In this document: positions 26,796-36,157 of the stretch, piece after piece
Layout of the letters: the number at the start of each line of letters is the position of its first letter
Position numbering within the stretch: the stretch's first letter is position 1
Assembly (NCBI GenBank): GCA_951828515.1
Contig: OX639992.1
Coordinates: 992,001 to 1,056,000 of the forward strand
DNA from: an uncultured Poribacteria bacterium
Lineage (GTDB): Bacteria; Poribacteria; WGA-4E; WGA-3G
Length of the DNA stretch: 64,000 nucleotides
Direction: 5' to 3'
Made by a program: the position numbers and the translations under genes
Notes under the pieces: generated by a model
Told to the model about the DNA's origin: nothing
The model's database searches: none
The model's input: the letters and a program-made list of their open reading frames with translations, nothing else

Positions 26796-28088
26796 TTAGA
26801 CGATGGTTTCAGGAGGTATCGTTGCGTCCTTTGGAACAATCACGATCCCATCTCGAATGTAGTAATCTTTACCGTCCAGATTGTCGACCCCATCTCGGTT
26901 GACGAGTACAGAATTATCGCCGATACGCGCATTTTTGTCAATGATTGCATTCTGAATAAGACAATTTTGCCCAATCCCGATGTTCGGGATACCTGCTTGT
27001 GCGTTTTCCATCCGTATTTCATCGGACTCGTAATAGTCTGCTCCCATTAGGACAGACTGGTAAATCCGACTGCGGTTACAGATGATACTCCGTATCCCGA
27101 CAATTGTTCTATCGATTTCAGAATCATCAATAATAGAGCCTTCCGCGAGGATTGAGGATCGGACGCTACTGCTGTTGACCTTGGTGCTCGGCAGATGACG
27201 GCGGTTGGTGTAGACCGGTGCCTGCTCATCGTAGAAATTGAATGCCGGTGCTGTGTCAGTAAGCGCAATATTTGCCGAATAGAAAGAACGAATGGTACCT
27301 ATATCCTCCCAATAGCCATCGAAAAAGTAAGCAGAAACCGGAAGCGTCTGAATGCTTTGCGGAATAATATCCCTACCGAAGTCGACATTTGAGTCGTCCT
27401 GAAGCACTTCTTGCAAGACCGCTCTGTTGAAAATATAGATTCCCATTGAGGCGATGTATTCTCTATCGTGAGTTTTAATGCCTCGAGATGTAAAGACTTC
27501 GGGTTGAACACGTAGGCGGCTTAGTTCCTCTTCAGTTTGGGGTTTCTCGACGAAATCAACGATGCGTCCGTTCGCGTCCGCTTGGAGGATACCAAGCCCG
27601 CTCGTGTCCTCTTTTTTTACCGGAATTACAGCCACAGTGATGGCGGCATTAGATTCAGTGTGAACTTTAAGCATTTTGCGATAATCCATCCGATAGAGGT
27701 GGTCACCGGCGAGAATGAGAACGTAATCGTCTGCGAAACGTGGATTGAGAATATAAGGTTGGTTGTGTTTGATGGCATCTGCTGTTCCTTGATACCACTC
27801 TTCGCCCATCAGTGTTTGTTGTGCGGCAAGGATTTGGACGAACCCGCGACGATATGTATCAAAGCGGTATGTCTGCGCAATATGCCGATTCAAGGAGACA
27901 GAGTTAAACTGGGTCAGGACATAGATGCGTTCCAAGCCAGAATGGAAGCAATTGCTAATGGGTATATCCACGAGTCGAAATTTGCCCGCGATTGGGACGC
28001 TTGGTTTCGCTCTGTCGCGTGTCAGCGGAAACAGACGTGTGCCGCGACCGCCTCCAAGAATAACTGCAATGACGTTCCCGTTACTCAT
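26796..28088 (-). CDS. glgC: Glucose-1-phosphate adenylyltransferase
   Basis: 430 residues, the usual GlgC length; ATG behind AAAGGAGAA. Nucleotidyltransferase core: ILGGGRGTRLFPLTRDRAKP with the Gly-rich loop, LVDIPISNCFHSG, YQGTADAIKHN, VLILAGDHLYRMDY, GVEKP-like DFVEKP and YIASMGIYIF. The C-terminal part is a left-handed beta-helix (RTIVGIRSIIC, NCLIQNAIIDKNARIG). It makes ADP-glucose from glucose-1-phosphate and ATP, the committed step of glycogen synthesis. glgP, a glycogen-synthase-like gene and glgB lie within 12 kb. Confidence 0.95.
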   Translation of the reverse strand: MSNGNVIAVILGGGRGTRLFPLTRDRAKPSVPIAGKFRLVDIPISNCFHSGLERIYVLTQFNSVSLNRHIAQTYRFDTYRRGFVQILAAQQTLMGEEWYQGTADAIKHNQPYILNPRFADDYVLILAGDHLYRMDYRKMLKVHTESNAAITVAVIPVKKEDTSGLGILQADANGRIVDFVEKPQTEEELSRLRVQPEVFTSRGIKTHDREYIASMGIYIFNRAVLQEVLQDDSNVDFGRDIIPQSIQTLPVSAYFFDGYWEDIGTIRSFYSANIALTDTAPAFNFYDEQAPVYTNRRHLPSTKVNSSSVRSSILAEGSIIDDSEIDRTIVGIRSIICNRSRIYQSVLMGADYYESDEIRMENAQAGIPNIGIGQNCLIQNAIIDKNARIGDNSVLVNRDGVDNLDGKDYYIRDGIVIVPKDATIPPETIV

Positions 28089-28332
28089 AAGGGTTCTCCT
28101 TTGTCCCTACTTGTGGGTTTAGGCACGGTAGGTATTTCACTTGGGTGTTTTCCCAGGTTGCGTTGCAAATGTTCAAGAGTTAGTTTTTTATACGGAGAAT
28201 CCCGATATTCGAGACCATTTTGTGTGGATACATCTAACCGAACCCAGCAAGCCAATCCGTGTAGCGGTAAAAATGTGTTGGGTTTCATCGCGCTGACCGC
28301 TAATAACTGACAGTCCTTACAAAGCGTTGAAA

Positions 28333-28920
28333 CTATAGGCTTCCCTTGGTAGATAGAACACCCGTAATACGTTCATCAAGACGTGTAGCAACATGCAAAG
28401 CTTTCGCAACTGCCTTAAAGATGGCTTCAATGATATGGTGCTGATTTGTGCCGTAGGGGACGTTGATATGCAGGGTTGTCCCGCTGTGGTTCACAAACCC
28501 ATGGAAAAATTCTTCAGTGAGTTCAATATCAAAATCACCGACTTTCCCGGAGACGAGCGGGGTCTCATAATAGAGATAGGGGCGTCCGCAAACATCCAAA
28601 TCTACTTTGGCGAGGGATTCGTACATAGGGACGGTGAAGCTGCCGAAACGTTGCATTCCAGTTTTGTCCAGTACTGCTTTTTGGAGGGCTTGCCCTAAAC
28701 AGATACCGACATCTTCGGTCGTGTGGTGTGCATCCACGTGTAAATCACCTTTTGCTTGGATTTCCAGATCGAAGAAACCGTGTTTGGCAAAAAGTTCCAA
28801 CATGTGATCCAGGAATCCGACGCCGGTGTTAATATCGGACACGCCTGTTCCGTCAAGGTCAAGTCGGAGTTGGATACGCGTTTCTGCTGTTTCGCGAGCA
28901 ATTTCTGCTGTTCTGTCCAT
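28333..28920 (-). CDS. hisB: Imidazoleglycerol-phosphate dehydratase
   Basis: 195 residues from the ATG at 28920, matching the monofunctional family length. A longer frame to 28950 exists, but the leader repeat (CCGCAAGGAACAATTAGAAAA) fixes the start at 28920. Diagnostic metal motifs: GVGFLDHMLELFAKHG, DLHVDAHHTTEDVGI, EEFFHGFVNHSG and YGTNQHHIIEAIFKA. It dehydrates imidazole glycerol phosphate in histidine synthesis. No other his gene is nearby. Confidence 0.95.
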   Translation of the reverse strand: MDRTAEIARETAETRIQLRLDLDGTGVSDINTGVGFLDHMLELFAKHGFFDLEIQAKGDLHVDAHHTTEDVGICLGQALQKAVLDKTGMQRFGSFTVPMYESLAKVDLDVCGRPYLYYETPLVSGKVGDFDIELTEEFFHGFVNHSGTTLHINVPYGTNQHHIIEAIFKAVAKALHVATRLDERITGVLSTKGSL

Positions 28921-29040
28921 TTTTCTAATTGTTCCTTGCGGTTCGGTCAAGTAGGGGGCTTAGGGTGTTCCTCAATTTCTGCAATTTCCCCAAGGAATTT
29001 CACGTTCCTGTCCGTATATCCGCTTTCCGCTTCGTTTCAA
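28921..29040 (-). repeat. Leader-type dispersed repeat supplying the hisB ribosome site
   Basis: Minus-strand 3' end ACCGCAAGGAACAATTAGAA abuts the hisB ATG. The upstream part has the family's GAAGCGGAAAGCGGATATAC variant. Confidence 0.65.
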
Positions 29041-29124
29041 GCTACCTACTTTTATTATACGCTTAAAAAAGGCTTTGAGCAACGCGAAATCTACCGTTCA
29101 TCCATGGAACGGGCGGTTTTGCTT

Positions 29125-31722
29125 TTAAGCCCATGTTATAAGCCCGAGCGCATGCGGAGATTGCAAGTCCTCATGGTAAGGTAAGGCACGGACGGTGTAA
29201 CCGTGTAATCCCGTCTGTTTCAAGGTGAGTGTCCCTTCAAAGAGATACATGCCACCACCGAGATCGGTTTGATACGCCATCGGACTAACATTTCCACTGT
29301 GAATTTCGCCCGTTTCGTCTAACACGCCGTGGTAAATTTCGACAGCGAGTTCGTGTGGAAACAGCACGTCGGTGTGGACAACCGCCTGCACCGTTGTAGA
29401 TTCACCGACACCCAACTCAGGATTTTGAACCACAGAAGTCGTCGCATCGGTATGTCTCTCCTCAATCCGTAGGTCGCCCCAATGATCTTGGATATGTGCT
29501 TTCCAACGGGTTAAGGCGATGCTGCGCTTCCCACCTGCTTCATTGAGATACTGCCATCGGCGATGCGCCGGGAAGTACAACTGCTCTGCGTACTCCGCTA
29601 CCATGCGCTTTGTATTGAAAATAGGAGCAAGGTTCTGCATCGCAGTCTTCATCCGGGCAACCCATTCGTAAGGTACATCGTCAACAGGGTTACGCTGGTA
29701 GAAGAGAGGCACGATCTCTTTTTCGAGAAGCTCATAGATAGCGTTGGCGTGTGCTTTGTCGGTGGATTTTGTGTCCTCAAGTGTAGCACCGGCATTGATT
29801 GTCCAGCCGCCACCCAAATGATTTGCCTCTGCCCACCATCCATCCGCAATACTGAGATTGAGGACACCGTTCGCTGCTGCTTTCATGCCGCTTGTACCGC
29901 TCGCTTCGTTAGGACGTAACGGGTTGTTGAGCCAAATGTCAACGCCTTCAACGAGATAGCGTCCGACACAGATATCGTAGTTCTCAATGAAAACGATTTT
30001 ATGATAAAAGCGTGGTTCTGATGCGATACGGGAGATGCGCTGAATGAGCAATTTCCCCTCATAATCGTGTGGATGTGCCTTGCCCGCAAAAATGAGTTGA
30101 ACAGGACGTTCCGGATGATTGAGTATCTTGTCGAGACGGTCGACATCTTGGAAGAGTAAGGTCGCACGTTTATAAGTTGCGAACCGGCGTGCAAACCCGA
30201 TCGTTAATGCCGCCGAATTGAGAATTTTAGTCGCGACACTCTCGCTTTCCTGAGAACGCTTGGAAGCGACGCTCCCGAGAGCGTGTTTCTGCTCTTGTCG
30301 CTGGCGAGCGAATGTAATAAGACGTTCGCGTCGGCGTTCATGGGTTCGCCACAACTCAGGATCCGGAATCTGTGAGATCTGTGTCCAGACTGCTTGATTT
30401 GTCAGTTCAACGATCCAACGCGGACCCAGGTACCTGTCAAAGAGACTCTGCATATCACCGGAGACCCAAGAACGGGTATGGATCCCGTTTGTTATCGCAC
30501 TAATAGGGACTTCATGCACGGGGGTCCCGTGCCAGAGATCTTTCCACATCTCACGGGAGACCTGACCATGTAATTGGCTCACGCCGTTGCACAGTGCTGA
30601 AAGTCGGAGCGCAAGGAGTGCTGGACTGAATTCACTATGTGTATTGGCCGGATTTGTTCTGCCAAGACCGAGGAAAGTATCGGCAGAGACCCCGAGTTCC
30701 CCATAGTAACCACTAAAGTAGTGATTAACCAGTTCAGGTGGGAACCAGTCAATACCAGCAGGAACAGGTGTGTGCGTTGTGAAAATGTTTCCTGATTTCG
30801 TGGCTTCACAGGCTTCTTCAAAACGGATCCCTGTCTCCAGCATGAGTTGTCGGATACGTTCAATTGTGAGGAACGCCGCGTGACCTTCGTTCATGTGGCA
30901 GACGGTCGGTTGTATACCAAGCGCAGTCAAAGCGCGGTATCCACCGATACCTAACAGAATTTCCTGTTTGATGCGGAGGCGTTCGTCGCCGCCGTACAGG
31001 TAATCTGTTATGTTTCGCAATTCCTCATTCTGATTTTCTGGGATATTCGTGTCGAGGAGATATAACGGGACGCGTCCGACTTGTGCACACCAGACTTTAG
31101 CAAATGCTTTACCCTCTGGATACATGACTTCCACGAAAAGTGGGGTGCCATCAGCGCACTTTGCCGGTTGAATGGGCATATTGTAAAAGTCATTCGTTGG
31201 ATAATCAGCCATCTGCCAGCCATCTGCCGTGAGCGTCTGACGGAAATAGCCGTGCTGATAGAGCAGTCCGACTGCGACAAAGGGTAGACCTAAGTAACTT
31301 GTAGACTTCAAATGGTCACCCGCTAAGATCCCTAAGCCGCCGGAGTAGAGCGGCATACACTCAGTCAATCCGTATTCCATTGAAAAATAGGCAATGTTTA
31401 GGGTGTTGAGCGTCTCGTCGTTATGATTTGTTTCAAACCATGACGCAGTCGTATGGTATTCTTTAAACTTTTTGTGGATGACTTCAAGGCGGGCGAGGAA
31501 TACGCTGTCGTTTGCAGCGGCATCTAATTGTTCTTGGGAGATTTGACCGAGCATCGCAACCGGATTGTGATACGTCTTTTCCCATAGTTCGGTATCAAGG
31601 TGTCGAAATAAACCCAACGCTTCACGATCCCAGGTCCACCACAGGTTTAAGGCGAGTTCACGCAGGGACTCAAGATTCGGCGGTAACGTCGGCACCACTG
31701 TTAACTGGCGAAGTGGCTTCAT
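29125..31722 (-). CDS. glgP: Alpha-glucan (glycogen) phosphorylase
   Basis: 865 residues, ATG behind GGAAGGAGAA. The N-terminal DUF3417-like start (ALNLWWTWDREALGLF) marks the short phosphorylase class. IAYFSMEYGLTECMPLYSGG, the HMNEGHAAFL loop, and the PLP-lysine segment EASGTSGMKAAANG (Lys at about 612) are present. The last ~130 residues form a separate beta-rich tail. It releases glucose-1-phosphate from glycogen. Its substrate pool is made by glgC, the glycosyltransferase and glgB in this region. The small winged-helix gene lies immediately upstream on the same strand. Confidence 0.95.
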   Translation of the reverse strand: MKPLRQLTVVPTLPPNLESLRELALNLWWTWDREALGLFRHLDTELWEKTYHNPVAMLGQISQEQLDAAANDSVFLARLEVIHKKFKEYHTTASWFETNHNDETLNTLNIAYFSMEYGLTECMPLYSGGLGILAGDHLKSTSYLGLPFVAVGLLYQHGYFRQTLTADGWQMADYPTNDFYNMPIQPAKCADGTPLFVEVMYPEGKAFAKVWCAQVGRVPLYLLDTNIPENQNEELRNITDYLYGGDERLRIKQEILLGIGGYRALTALGIQPTVCHMNEGHAAFLTIERIRQLMLETGIRFEEACEATKSGNIFTTHTPVPAGIDWFPPELVNHYFSGYYGELGVSADTFLGLGRTNPANTHSEFSPALLALRLSALCNGVSQLHGQVSREMWKDLWHGTPVHEVPISAITNGIHTRSWVSGDMQSLFDRYLGPRWIVELTNQAVWTQISQIPDPELWRTHERRRERLITFARQRQEQKHALGSVASKRSQESESVATKILNSAALTIGFARRFATYKRATLLFQDVDRLDKILNHPERPVQLIFAGKAHPHDYEGKLLIQRISRIASEPRFYHKIVFIENYDICVGRYLVEGVDIWLNNPLRPNEASGTSGMKAAANGVLNLSIADGWWAEANHLGGGWTINAGATLEDTKSTDKAHANAIYELLEKEIVPLFYQRNPVDDVPYEWVARMKTAMQNLAPIFNTKRMVAEYAEQLYFPAHRRWQYLNEAGGKRSIALTRWKAHIQDHWGDLRIEERHTDATTSVVQNPELGVGESTTVQAVVHTDVLFPHELAVEIYHGVLDETGEIHSGNVSPMAYQTDLGGGMYLFEGTLTLKQTGLHGYTVRALPYHEDLQSPHALGLITWA

Positions 31723-31745
31723 CTAATCCGTTCTCCTTCCGAAAT

Positions 31746-31970
31746 CTATACGACTTCTGCTTTGGGTTGTTGTGTTTTCAAGGTGATGTAGGTACCCTGT
31801 TTCCGTTGTTCAAAATCTAATTTTCCTTCGCGGGCGAGCCAACCGACACCCATTAAAACTGTCCGTTCATTTACACCGATTTCGCGTGTTAATTTTGTAA
31901 TAGTGGCTTCGTTGTTATTTTCGAGATAGTGCCATATAGCACCCGCTACACTTCCAATACTTTCTAACAT
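31746..31970 (-). CDS. Small winged-helix protein
   Basis: 74 residues from the ATG at 31970, chosen because GGAGG sits five bases upstream; the longer frame to 32066 runs through a leader repeat. The sequence (IGSVAGAIWHYLENN, ITKLTREIGVNERTVLMGVG, WLAREGKLDFEQ) matches the short winged helix-turn-helix family PF10771. It lies 23 bases upstream of glgP and probably shares its transcript, so a local regulatory role is plausible but unproven. Confidence 0.75.
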   Translation of the reverse strand: MLESIGSVAGAIWHYLENNNEATITKLTREIGVNERTVLMGVGWLAREGKLDFEQRKQGTYITLKTQQPKAEVV

Positions 31971-31984
31971 TTCTACCTCCGTAA

Positions 31985-32100
31985 ATGATTTCAATTTTAC
32001 CTTACGGTTAAACGATATGAGGTAAGACTTCGATGCTCTTTTCTCAGGAGTTGAAGAAACATCCAAGCAAAACCCTCCATTTCGTTACGGGTTTAGTTTT
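31985..32100 (-). repeat. Leader-type dispersed repeat, near full length
   Basis: Minus strand: CCGTAACGAAATGGAGGG, then TTTTGCTTGGATGTTTCTTC, ending ACCGTAAGGTAAAATTGAAA. The winged-helix gene starts shortly after with its own GGAGG. Confidence 0.7.
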
Positions 32101-32260
32101 CGCCTCTAACGTTGAACACACCTGAACCAATGCCTGGTGCGACTTGTGCCGAAATCGCTCAAGAAAACGAGGCGTTGACGCATAAGCCTTCGTATATATT
32201 ATAGTTGCTTTTGGTGAGGTTGTCAAGAACTAAGATTTGAGAACAAAGGCGTTTCGTTCG

Positions 32261-32287
32261 CTTGTAGGAGGGAACTCCGATTCCCGA
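32261..32287 (+). repeat. Dispersed hairpin repeat, copy 4
   Basis: CTTGTAGGAGGGAACTCC...TTCCCGAC, followed by a degenerate second block to about 32340. It lies upstream of the glycosyltransferase promoter. Confidence 0.7.
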
Positions 32288-32363
32288 CTCTTCTGTAGAG
32301 GTGATCTTCTGATTGAGACCCCGGACAAAACCGGTAGAAAACCGAAAACTCAATACACGGAAT

Positions 32364-32413
32364 TTGACTCCCTCCTGATATTATGCTATAATTTTCCAAA
32401 AAATACGTCTTTA
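32364..32413 (+). promoter_or_regulatory. Promoter and shared motif (copy C) for the glycosyltransferase
   Basis: TTGACT at 32364-32369, 17-base spacer, TATAAT at 32387-32392 with an extended TGC in front. The shared motif overlaps it: ATTATGC at 32380-32386 and CGTCTTTA at 32406-32413, as in copies A and B. Transcription would start near 32399, so the CGTCTTTA part lies in the early transcript. Confidence 0.65.
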
Positions 32414-32479
32414 CAATTTTTTCATCCTTTTGGGCTTTGCTTGCAAGCCCTTATAAAAGACATTAGGCGAGGTAAAAAT

Positions 32480-34228
32480 TTGAGTATTGTTGTTCATGTG
32501 ACACACGAAGCCATCCAAAAAATGGGCGGCATCGGGGCAGTTTTAGAAGGATTGCTGACAACCCGAAGTTACAACGAAGCGATTGAACGCACTTTTCTCG
32601 TCGGACCCCTCTTTTCTGGTGCCGACTTGGGAGAATTGGATACCGTGCTGTATCGCGCAAGTGAAGGGATAGCAGACACGCCCCATGCAAGGGACCTTAG
32701 TGAGATTGAGCAGATCTATCACGTAGAAATCGTTTACGGACAGCGGAAATTTGTAGATAAAAATAAGAACGTTACAACCCTCACCGACGTAATCTTGGTG
32801 AATGTATCAAATAGCAACGAAGATCGGACGAGTGAGTTTAAATGGTGTCTCTATGAGCATTTTGCTATTGAATCAAGTCGGTACGAGAGTGAATGGGAAT
32901 ACGAAGAGTATGTCCGACTTGCCGAACCCGCGTATGATGCCTTACAGGTCCTTATCGGTGGAAAGGCGAGGACGCCAGTGTTCATCATCTCGCACGAGTT
33001 TATGGGAATGCCGTTTGCGTTCAAAACACTGATTGAACGCAAGAACAACGAAGACGCTGCGAACATGCGCACCGTCTTTTATGCGCATGAAGTCGCAACG
33101 ATACGTCCCATTGTTGAGGGACACCCCGGACATGATATACGCTTTTACAATGTGTTGGAGCAGGCGAAAGCACACGGACAATCGATCCGTGAGGTGTTCG
33201 ACGATCCGTTTTGGTATTTCAAGCACGCCTTGATCGATAAAGCACACCTCTGTGATACGATCTTCGCAGTTGGGGATCTCGTTGTGGATGAGTTACGATT
33301 CTTGGCAAAGCCGTTCGAGGAGTTCCCAATTAACCTCGTTTACAACGGCATCCCGGCGTTTGAGGTGAGCCTACAAGAAAAATTAACGTCAAAGGCACTG
33401 CTCCAAAAATACGCAAAGACACTTCTGGATTACCGTCCGGATTACGTCTTCACACATGTAACGCGGCTCGTCAAAAGTAAGGGATTGTGGCGTGATTTAC
33501 AGGTGCTCATGCACTTGGACGACCTACTCGCTTCTAATGATAGAACAGCCGTGTTGTTTATTCTCTCCACAGAAATCGCGACAGGTCGTCCGCATGAAAG
33601 TATTCATGAGATGGAGGAATCCTATGGCTGGCCCGTGTACCACAAGATCGGGTATCCTGACCTCGTTGGTGCGGAAATTGAACTGAATAACGGCGTTTCT
33701 GCCTTCAATCTACAGTCTAAGGCGGTTAAGGTCGTTTTCGTCAATCAGTTCGGGTGGAGTCAAGTCGCTTGCGGGAAACGGATGCCGATAGAAATGGAAT
33801 TTATGGACATCCGTAAAGGGAGTGATGCGGAATTTGGGCAGTCCATTTACGAACCTTTCGGGATTGCGCAAGTGGAGCCTCTGAGTTTCGGCGCGATTTG
33901 CGTCGTTAGCAATGTATGTGGGTGTTGTGGTTTCATTCAGCGTGCTACCGATAACCGTGATGTCCCGAATATCGTTATTGCCGACTATACGCAGTTGAAT
34001 ATCCCTCCGAAGTCGTTAGAAGATGTAATTCATATCGGGTTGGCGGAACGGAATGCAATTGAAATGGAGAATAGCAGAGATATTGCAGCGAAACTCTTAG
34101 GACGCTTGCCTCGCAAATCTCGTGATGTAGAAGATATGCTTCGAGAAGGTTACGATATTGCTTCCCGCATGAGTTGGGAAGTCGTTGTTAAGGATTATTT
34201 CCTGCCTGGATTGGAAAGGGCACTTTAA
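32480..34228 (+). CDS. Glycogen-synthase-like glycosyltransferase
   Basis: 582 residues from a TTG at 32480 preceded by GGCGAGG. The open frame extends to 32237, but that part crosses a repeat and the promoter, so it is not coding. N-terminal donor motif: VVHVTHEAIQKMGGIGAVLEG, as KxGGL/GGIG in starch/glycogen synthases. The Rossmann C-terminal half has VTRLVKSKGLWRDL and the nucleotide-sugar loop GQSIYEPFGIAQVEPLSFGA. It should extend alpha-1,4-glucan from ADP- or UDP-glucose. Position between glgP and glgB, with glgC nearby, supports glycogen synthesis. Confidence 0.8.
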   Translation: MSIVVHVTHEAIQKMGGIGAVLEGLLTTRSYNEAIERTFLVGPLFSGADLGELDTVLYRASEGIADTPHARDLSEIEQIYHVEIVYGQRKFVDKNKNVTTLTDVILVNVSNSNEDRTSEFKWCLYEHFAIESSRYESEWEYEEYVRLAEPAYDALQVLIGGKARTPVFIISHEFMGMPFAFKTLIERKNNEDAANMRTVFYAHEVATIRPIVEGHPGHDIRFYNVLEQAKAHGQSIREVFDDPFWYFKHALIDKAHLCDTIFAVGDLVVDELRFLAKPFEEFPINLVYNGIPAFEVSLQEKLTSKALLQKYAKTLLDYRPDYVFTHVTRLVKSKGLWRDLQVLMHLDDLLASNDRTAVLFILSTEIATGRPHESIHEMEESYGWPVYHKIGYPDLVGAEIELNNGVSAFNLQSKAVKVVFVNQFGWSQVACGKRMPIEMEFMDIRKGSDAEFGQSIYEPFGIAQVEPLSFGAICVVSNVCGCCGFIQRATDNRDVPNIVIADYTQLNIPPKSLEDVIHIGLAERNAIEMENSRDIAAKLLGRLPRKSRDVEDMLREGYDIASRMSWEVVVKDYFLPGLERAL

Positions 34229-34230
34229 AA

Positions 34231-34286
34231 GTAGTAGGCATACGCCGTATGCCGTCACAGTAGTAGGCACGCTCCGCGTGCCGTAA
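34231..34286 (+). repeat. Pair of REP palindromes upstream of RAYT
   Basis: Two units: GTAGTA + GGCATACGCCGTATGCC (34231-34255) and GTAGTA + GGCACGCTCCGCGTGCC (34260-34286). Both form short hairpins behind a conserved GTAGTA head. Confidence 0.8.
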
Positions 34287-34310
34287 GCCTATTAGCACAT
34301 CGTAACGACT

Positions 34311-34952
34311 ATGTTTAACCTCTTTGATCCTAACAGTGACTTCCAAATTACAATGGGTTCAAACCTACCACACTGGTTTCAACCGCAAGCAACTTACTTT
34401 ATCACGTTCCGTACTGCGGACTCACTTCCTTCACACATCGTTCGACGATGGCACGCCGAACGATCAACATGGCTTGCGCAACACGGTATCGCTACTTCGA
34501 TGCCAGACTGGAAAGACAAACTGGCGGGACTTCCAGAAAAATTCCGTAAACAATTTCACGAAAACTTCTCACAGCAGTACATGGAATACCTTGACAAAGG
34601 AATTGGTGCATGTGTTCTGAGAAAACCCAAACTATCAAAGATCGTAGCAGACGCTTTATTATATTTTCATGGCAATCGCTACCATATAGGCGATTTTGTG
34701 ATTATGCCGAACCATGTTCACTTGTTGGTCTGCTTGTTGGGTAACACAGATATTCTGAAACAATGTCGCTCATGGAAAAGGTTTAGTGCTGGTAAAATTA
34801 ACAAAGTGCTTGGTAAAACTGGACGGTTTTGGCAGGAAGAGAGCTTCGATCATCTCGTACGCTCGCTTGAACAGTTCTATGCGATCCAGCAATATATACG
34901 AAACAATCCAAGCCATCTTCAAAGTAGTGATTACTTTCTGTATCAGATTTAA
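34311..34952 (+). CDS. REP-associated tyrosine transposase (RAYT, Y1 family)
   Basis: 213 residues. The Y1 transposase motifs are clear: FITFRTADSLP near the N-terminus, the HUH metal motif as MPNHVHLLV (about 138-146), and the helix with the nucleophilic Tyr in QFYAIQQYIRNNP. RAYTs nick and move single-stranded REP palindromes. Two REP units lie just before the gene and three just after it, the arrangement expected of an active RAYT-REP locus. More distant units occur at 10924, 50625 and 58571. Confidence 0.9.
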   Translation: MFNLFDPNSDFQITMGSNLPHWFQPQATYFITFRTADSLPSHIVRRWHAERSTWLAQHGIATSMPDWKDKLAGLPEKFRKQFHENFSQQYMEYLDKGIGACVLRKPKLSKIVADALLYFHGNRYHIGDFVIMPNHVHLLVCLLGNTDILKQCRSWKRFSAGKINKVLGKTGRFWQEESFDHLVRSLEQFYAIQQYIRNNPSHLQSSDYFLYQI

Positions 34953-34953
34953 A

Positions 34954-35097
34954 GTAGTAGGCACGCTCCGCGTGCCGTAAACCCAATTTAGTGAACGGCA
35001 CGACGGAGCGTGCCACGTGCGTTAACATGGAAGCGTACCTGCTATCCTAAACATAAATTACCTTTTAGTGGACGGCACGACGGAGCGTGCCTACTAC
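34954..35097 (+). repeat. REP palindrome cluster downstream of RAYT
   Basis: One direct unit (GTAGTA + GGCACGCTCCGCGTGCC, 34954-34980) and two inverted units (GGCACGACGGAGCGTGCC at about 34997-35014 and 35074-35091, the second ending CTACTAC). Opposed units could pair into a larger hairpin. Confidence 0.8.
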
Positions 35098-35127
35098 CTT
35101 TAAGACCTTTTTTAGGAGGGAAAATCA

Positions 35128-35967
35128 ATGTCAAATCAAACCTCAACAGATGCACCGGTGCTGATGACGCCTGAACAAAAATTTTTCTTCGATCTCCGCG
35201 GTTGGATTTTATTGCCATCGGTATTATCTGAGCCGGAAATCGAAGAGATGAAGGCGGAAGTCTATGACGGCGCGAGACAGAGTTATCATGGTGCACTTCA
35301 GACGCTGCTTGACCATCCAGCAGTCGTGGGGATCCTGAACGAAATTCTGTCCGAAGATCCGTTTGTGCACGACGATTCCTATGGGTTTCGATGTGAAGGG
35401 TCATTCACAACTGTGAGACCTTCGGGTTGGAATGTGTCGGAACGTGGTGATAATGGTCTACCACACGTCGTGCGTCCACCACAGCAGGCAAATGCGATGC
35501 GGTATCAGGTTGCTGGGGGAAAGATCTTCGCAGGGCTGACGCGTGTCGTCTGGGAACTTGAGGAGGTCAAGTCAGGACAAGGTGCTACCTCTTTTCTCAG
35601 CGGTTCACACAAAGCGCACTTCAATTACGGAGGTCCCGACCCATATCGTCCGAATATCGGTGAGTCACCGTGGGAAGCGAATATGCGCGAGATGATGGAC
35701 GACTACAGTTGCCCACCCGGTTCTGTTGTCATCTTCACCGAAAGTCTCGTCCATGCAGCGAACGATTGGACGAATCCATCGAACCCTCGGTGCGCGGTCT
35801 TCAACTGTTACAACTCCATCTGGGCACAATGGCATCGACTCAACCTGAGTCATGAAATCATTGAAACGATGCCACTGAGGCGGCAATCGTTATTCCGAGG
35901 CACATGGGCGATCGGCGGCGGTCCTGGCGGAAACCGTGAGTATGCGTTGGATAATAATACCACGTGA
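35128..35967 (+). CDS. Phytanoyl-CoA dioxygenase family protein (PhyH), second copy
   Basis: 279 residues, ATG behind TTAGGAGGGA. Double-stranded beta-helix features: FFDLRGWILLPSVLS, KIFAGLTRVVWELEEV, GATSFLSGSHKAHF and the distal SLVHAANDW with Arg in NPRCAVFNC. The proximal His/Asp pair is not obvious: LPHVVRPP stands where HxD is expected, so iron binding may be altered. Otherwise a 2-oxoglutarate oxygenase of unknown substrate. REP units lie immediately upstream. Confidence 0.8.
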   Translation: MSNQTSTDAPVLMTPEQKFFFDLRGWILLPSVLSEPEIEEMKAEVYDGARQSYHGALQTLLDHPAVVGILNEILSEDPFVHDDSYGFRCEGSFTTVRPSGWNVSERGDNGLPHVVRPPQQANAMRYQVAGGKIFAGLTRVVWELEEVKSGQGATSFLSGSHKAHFNYGGPDPYRPNIGESPWEANMREMMDDYSCPPGSVVIFTESLVHAANDWTNPSNPRCAVFNCYNSIWAQWHRLNLSHEIIETMPLRRQSLFRGTWAIGGGPGGNREYALDNNTT

Positions 35968-36157
35968 TGACAAACGAACTCAAGAGGCGCGGTTTGTAAC
36001 CTCGCCTAAAGTTAGAGTGTCTGGCTCTAACAATCCAACATAGACATACAGTAGCGGCAGAGGTCACGGTTGGCTGTCCCTAGTTTTCCAAGGAGGAAAA
36101 CACCGTCCATACGGCACGTATTCGGGCAAAGATATCACTAAGCGGTAGTGCTACATC

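Noticed and set aside
32237-32479. 81-residue N-terminal extension of the glycosyltransferase
   Set aside because: It spans a dispersed hairpin repeat and the promoter; family similarity begins at SIVVHVTHEA just after 32480.
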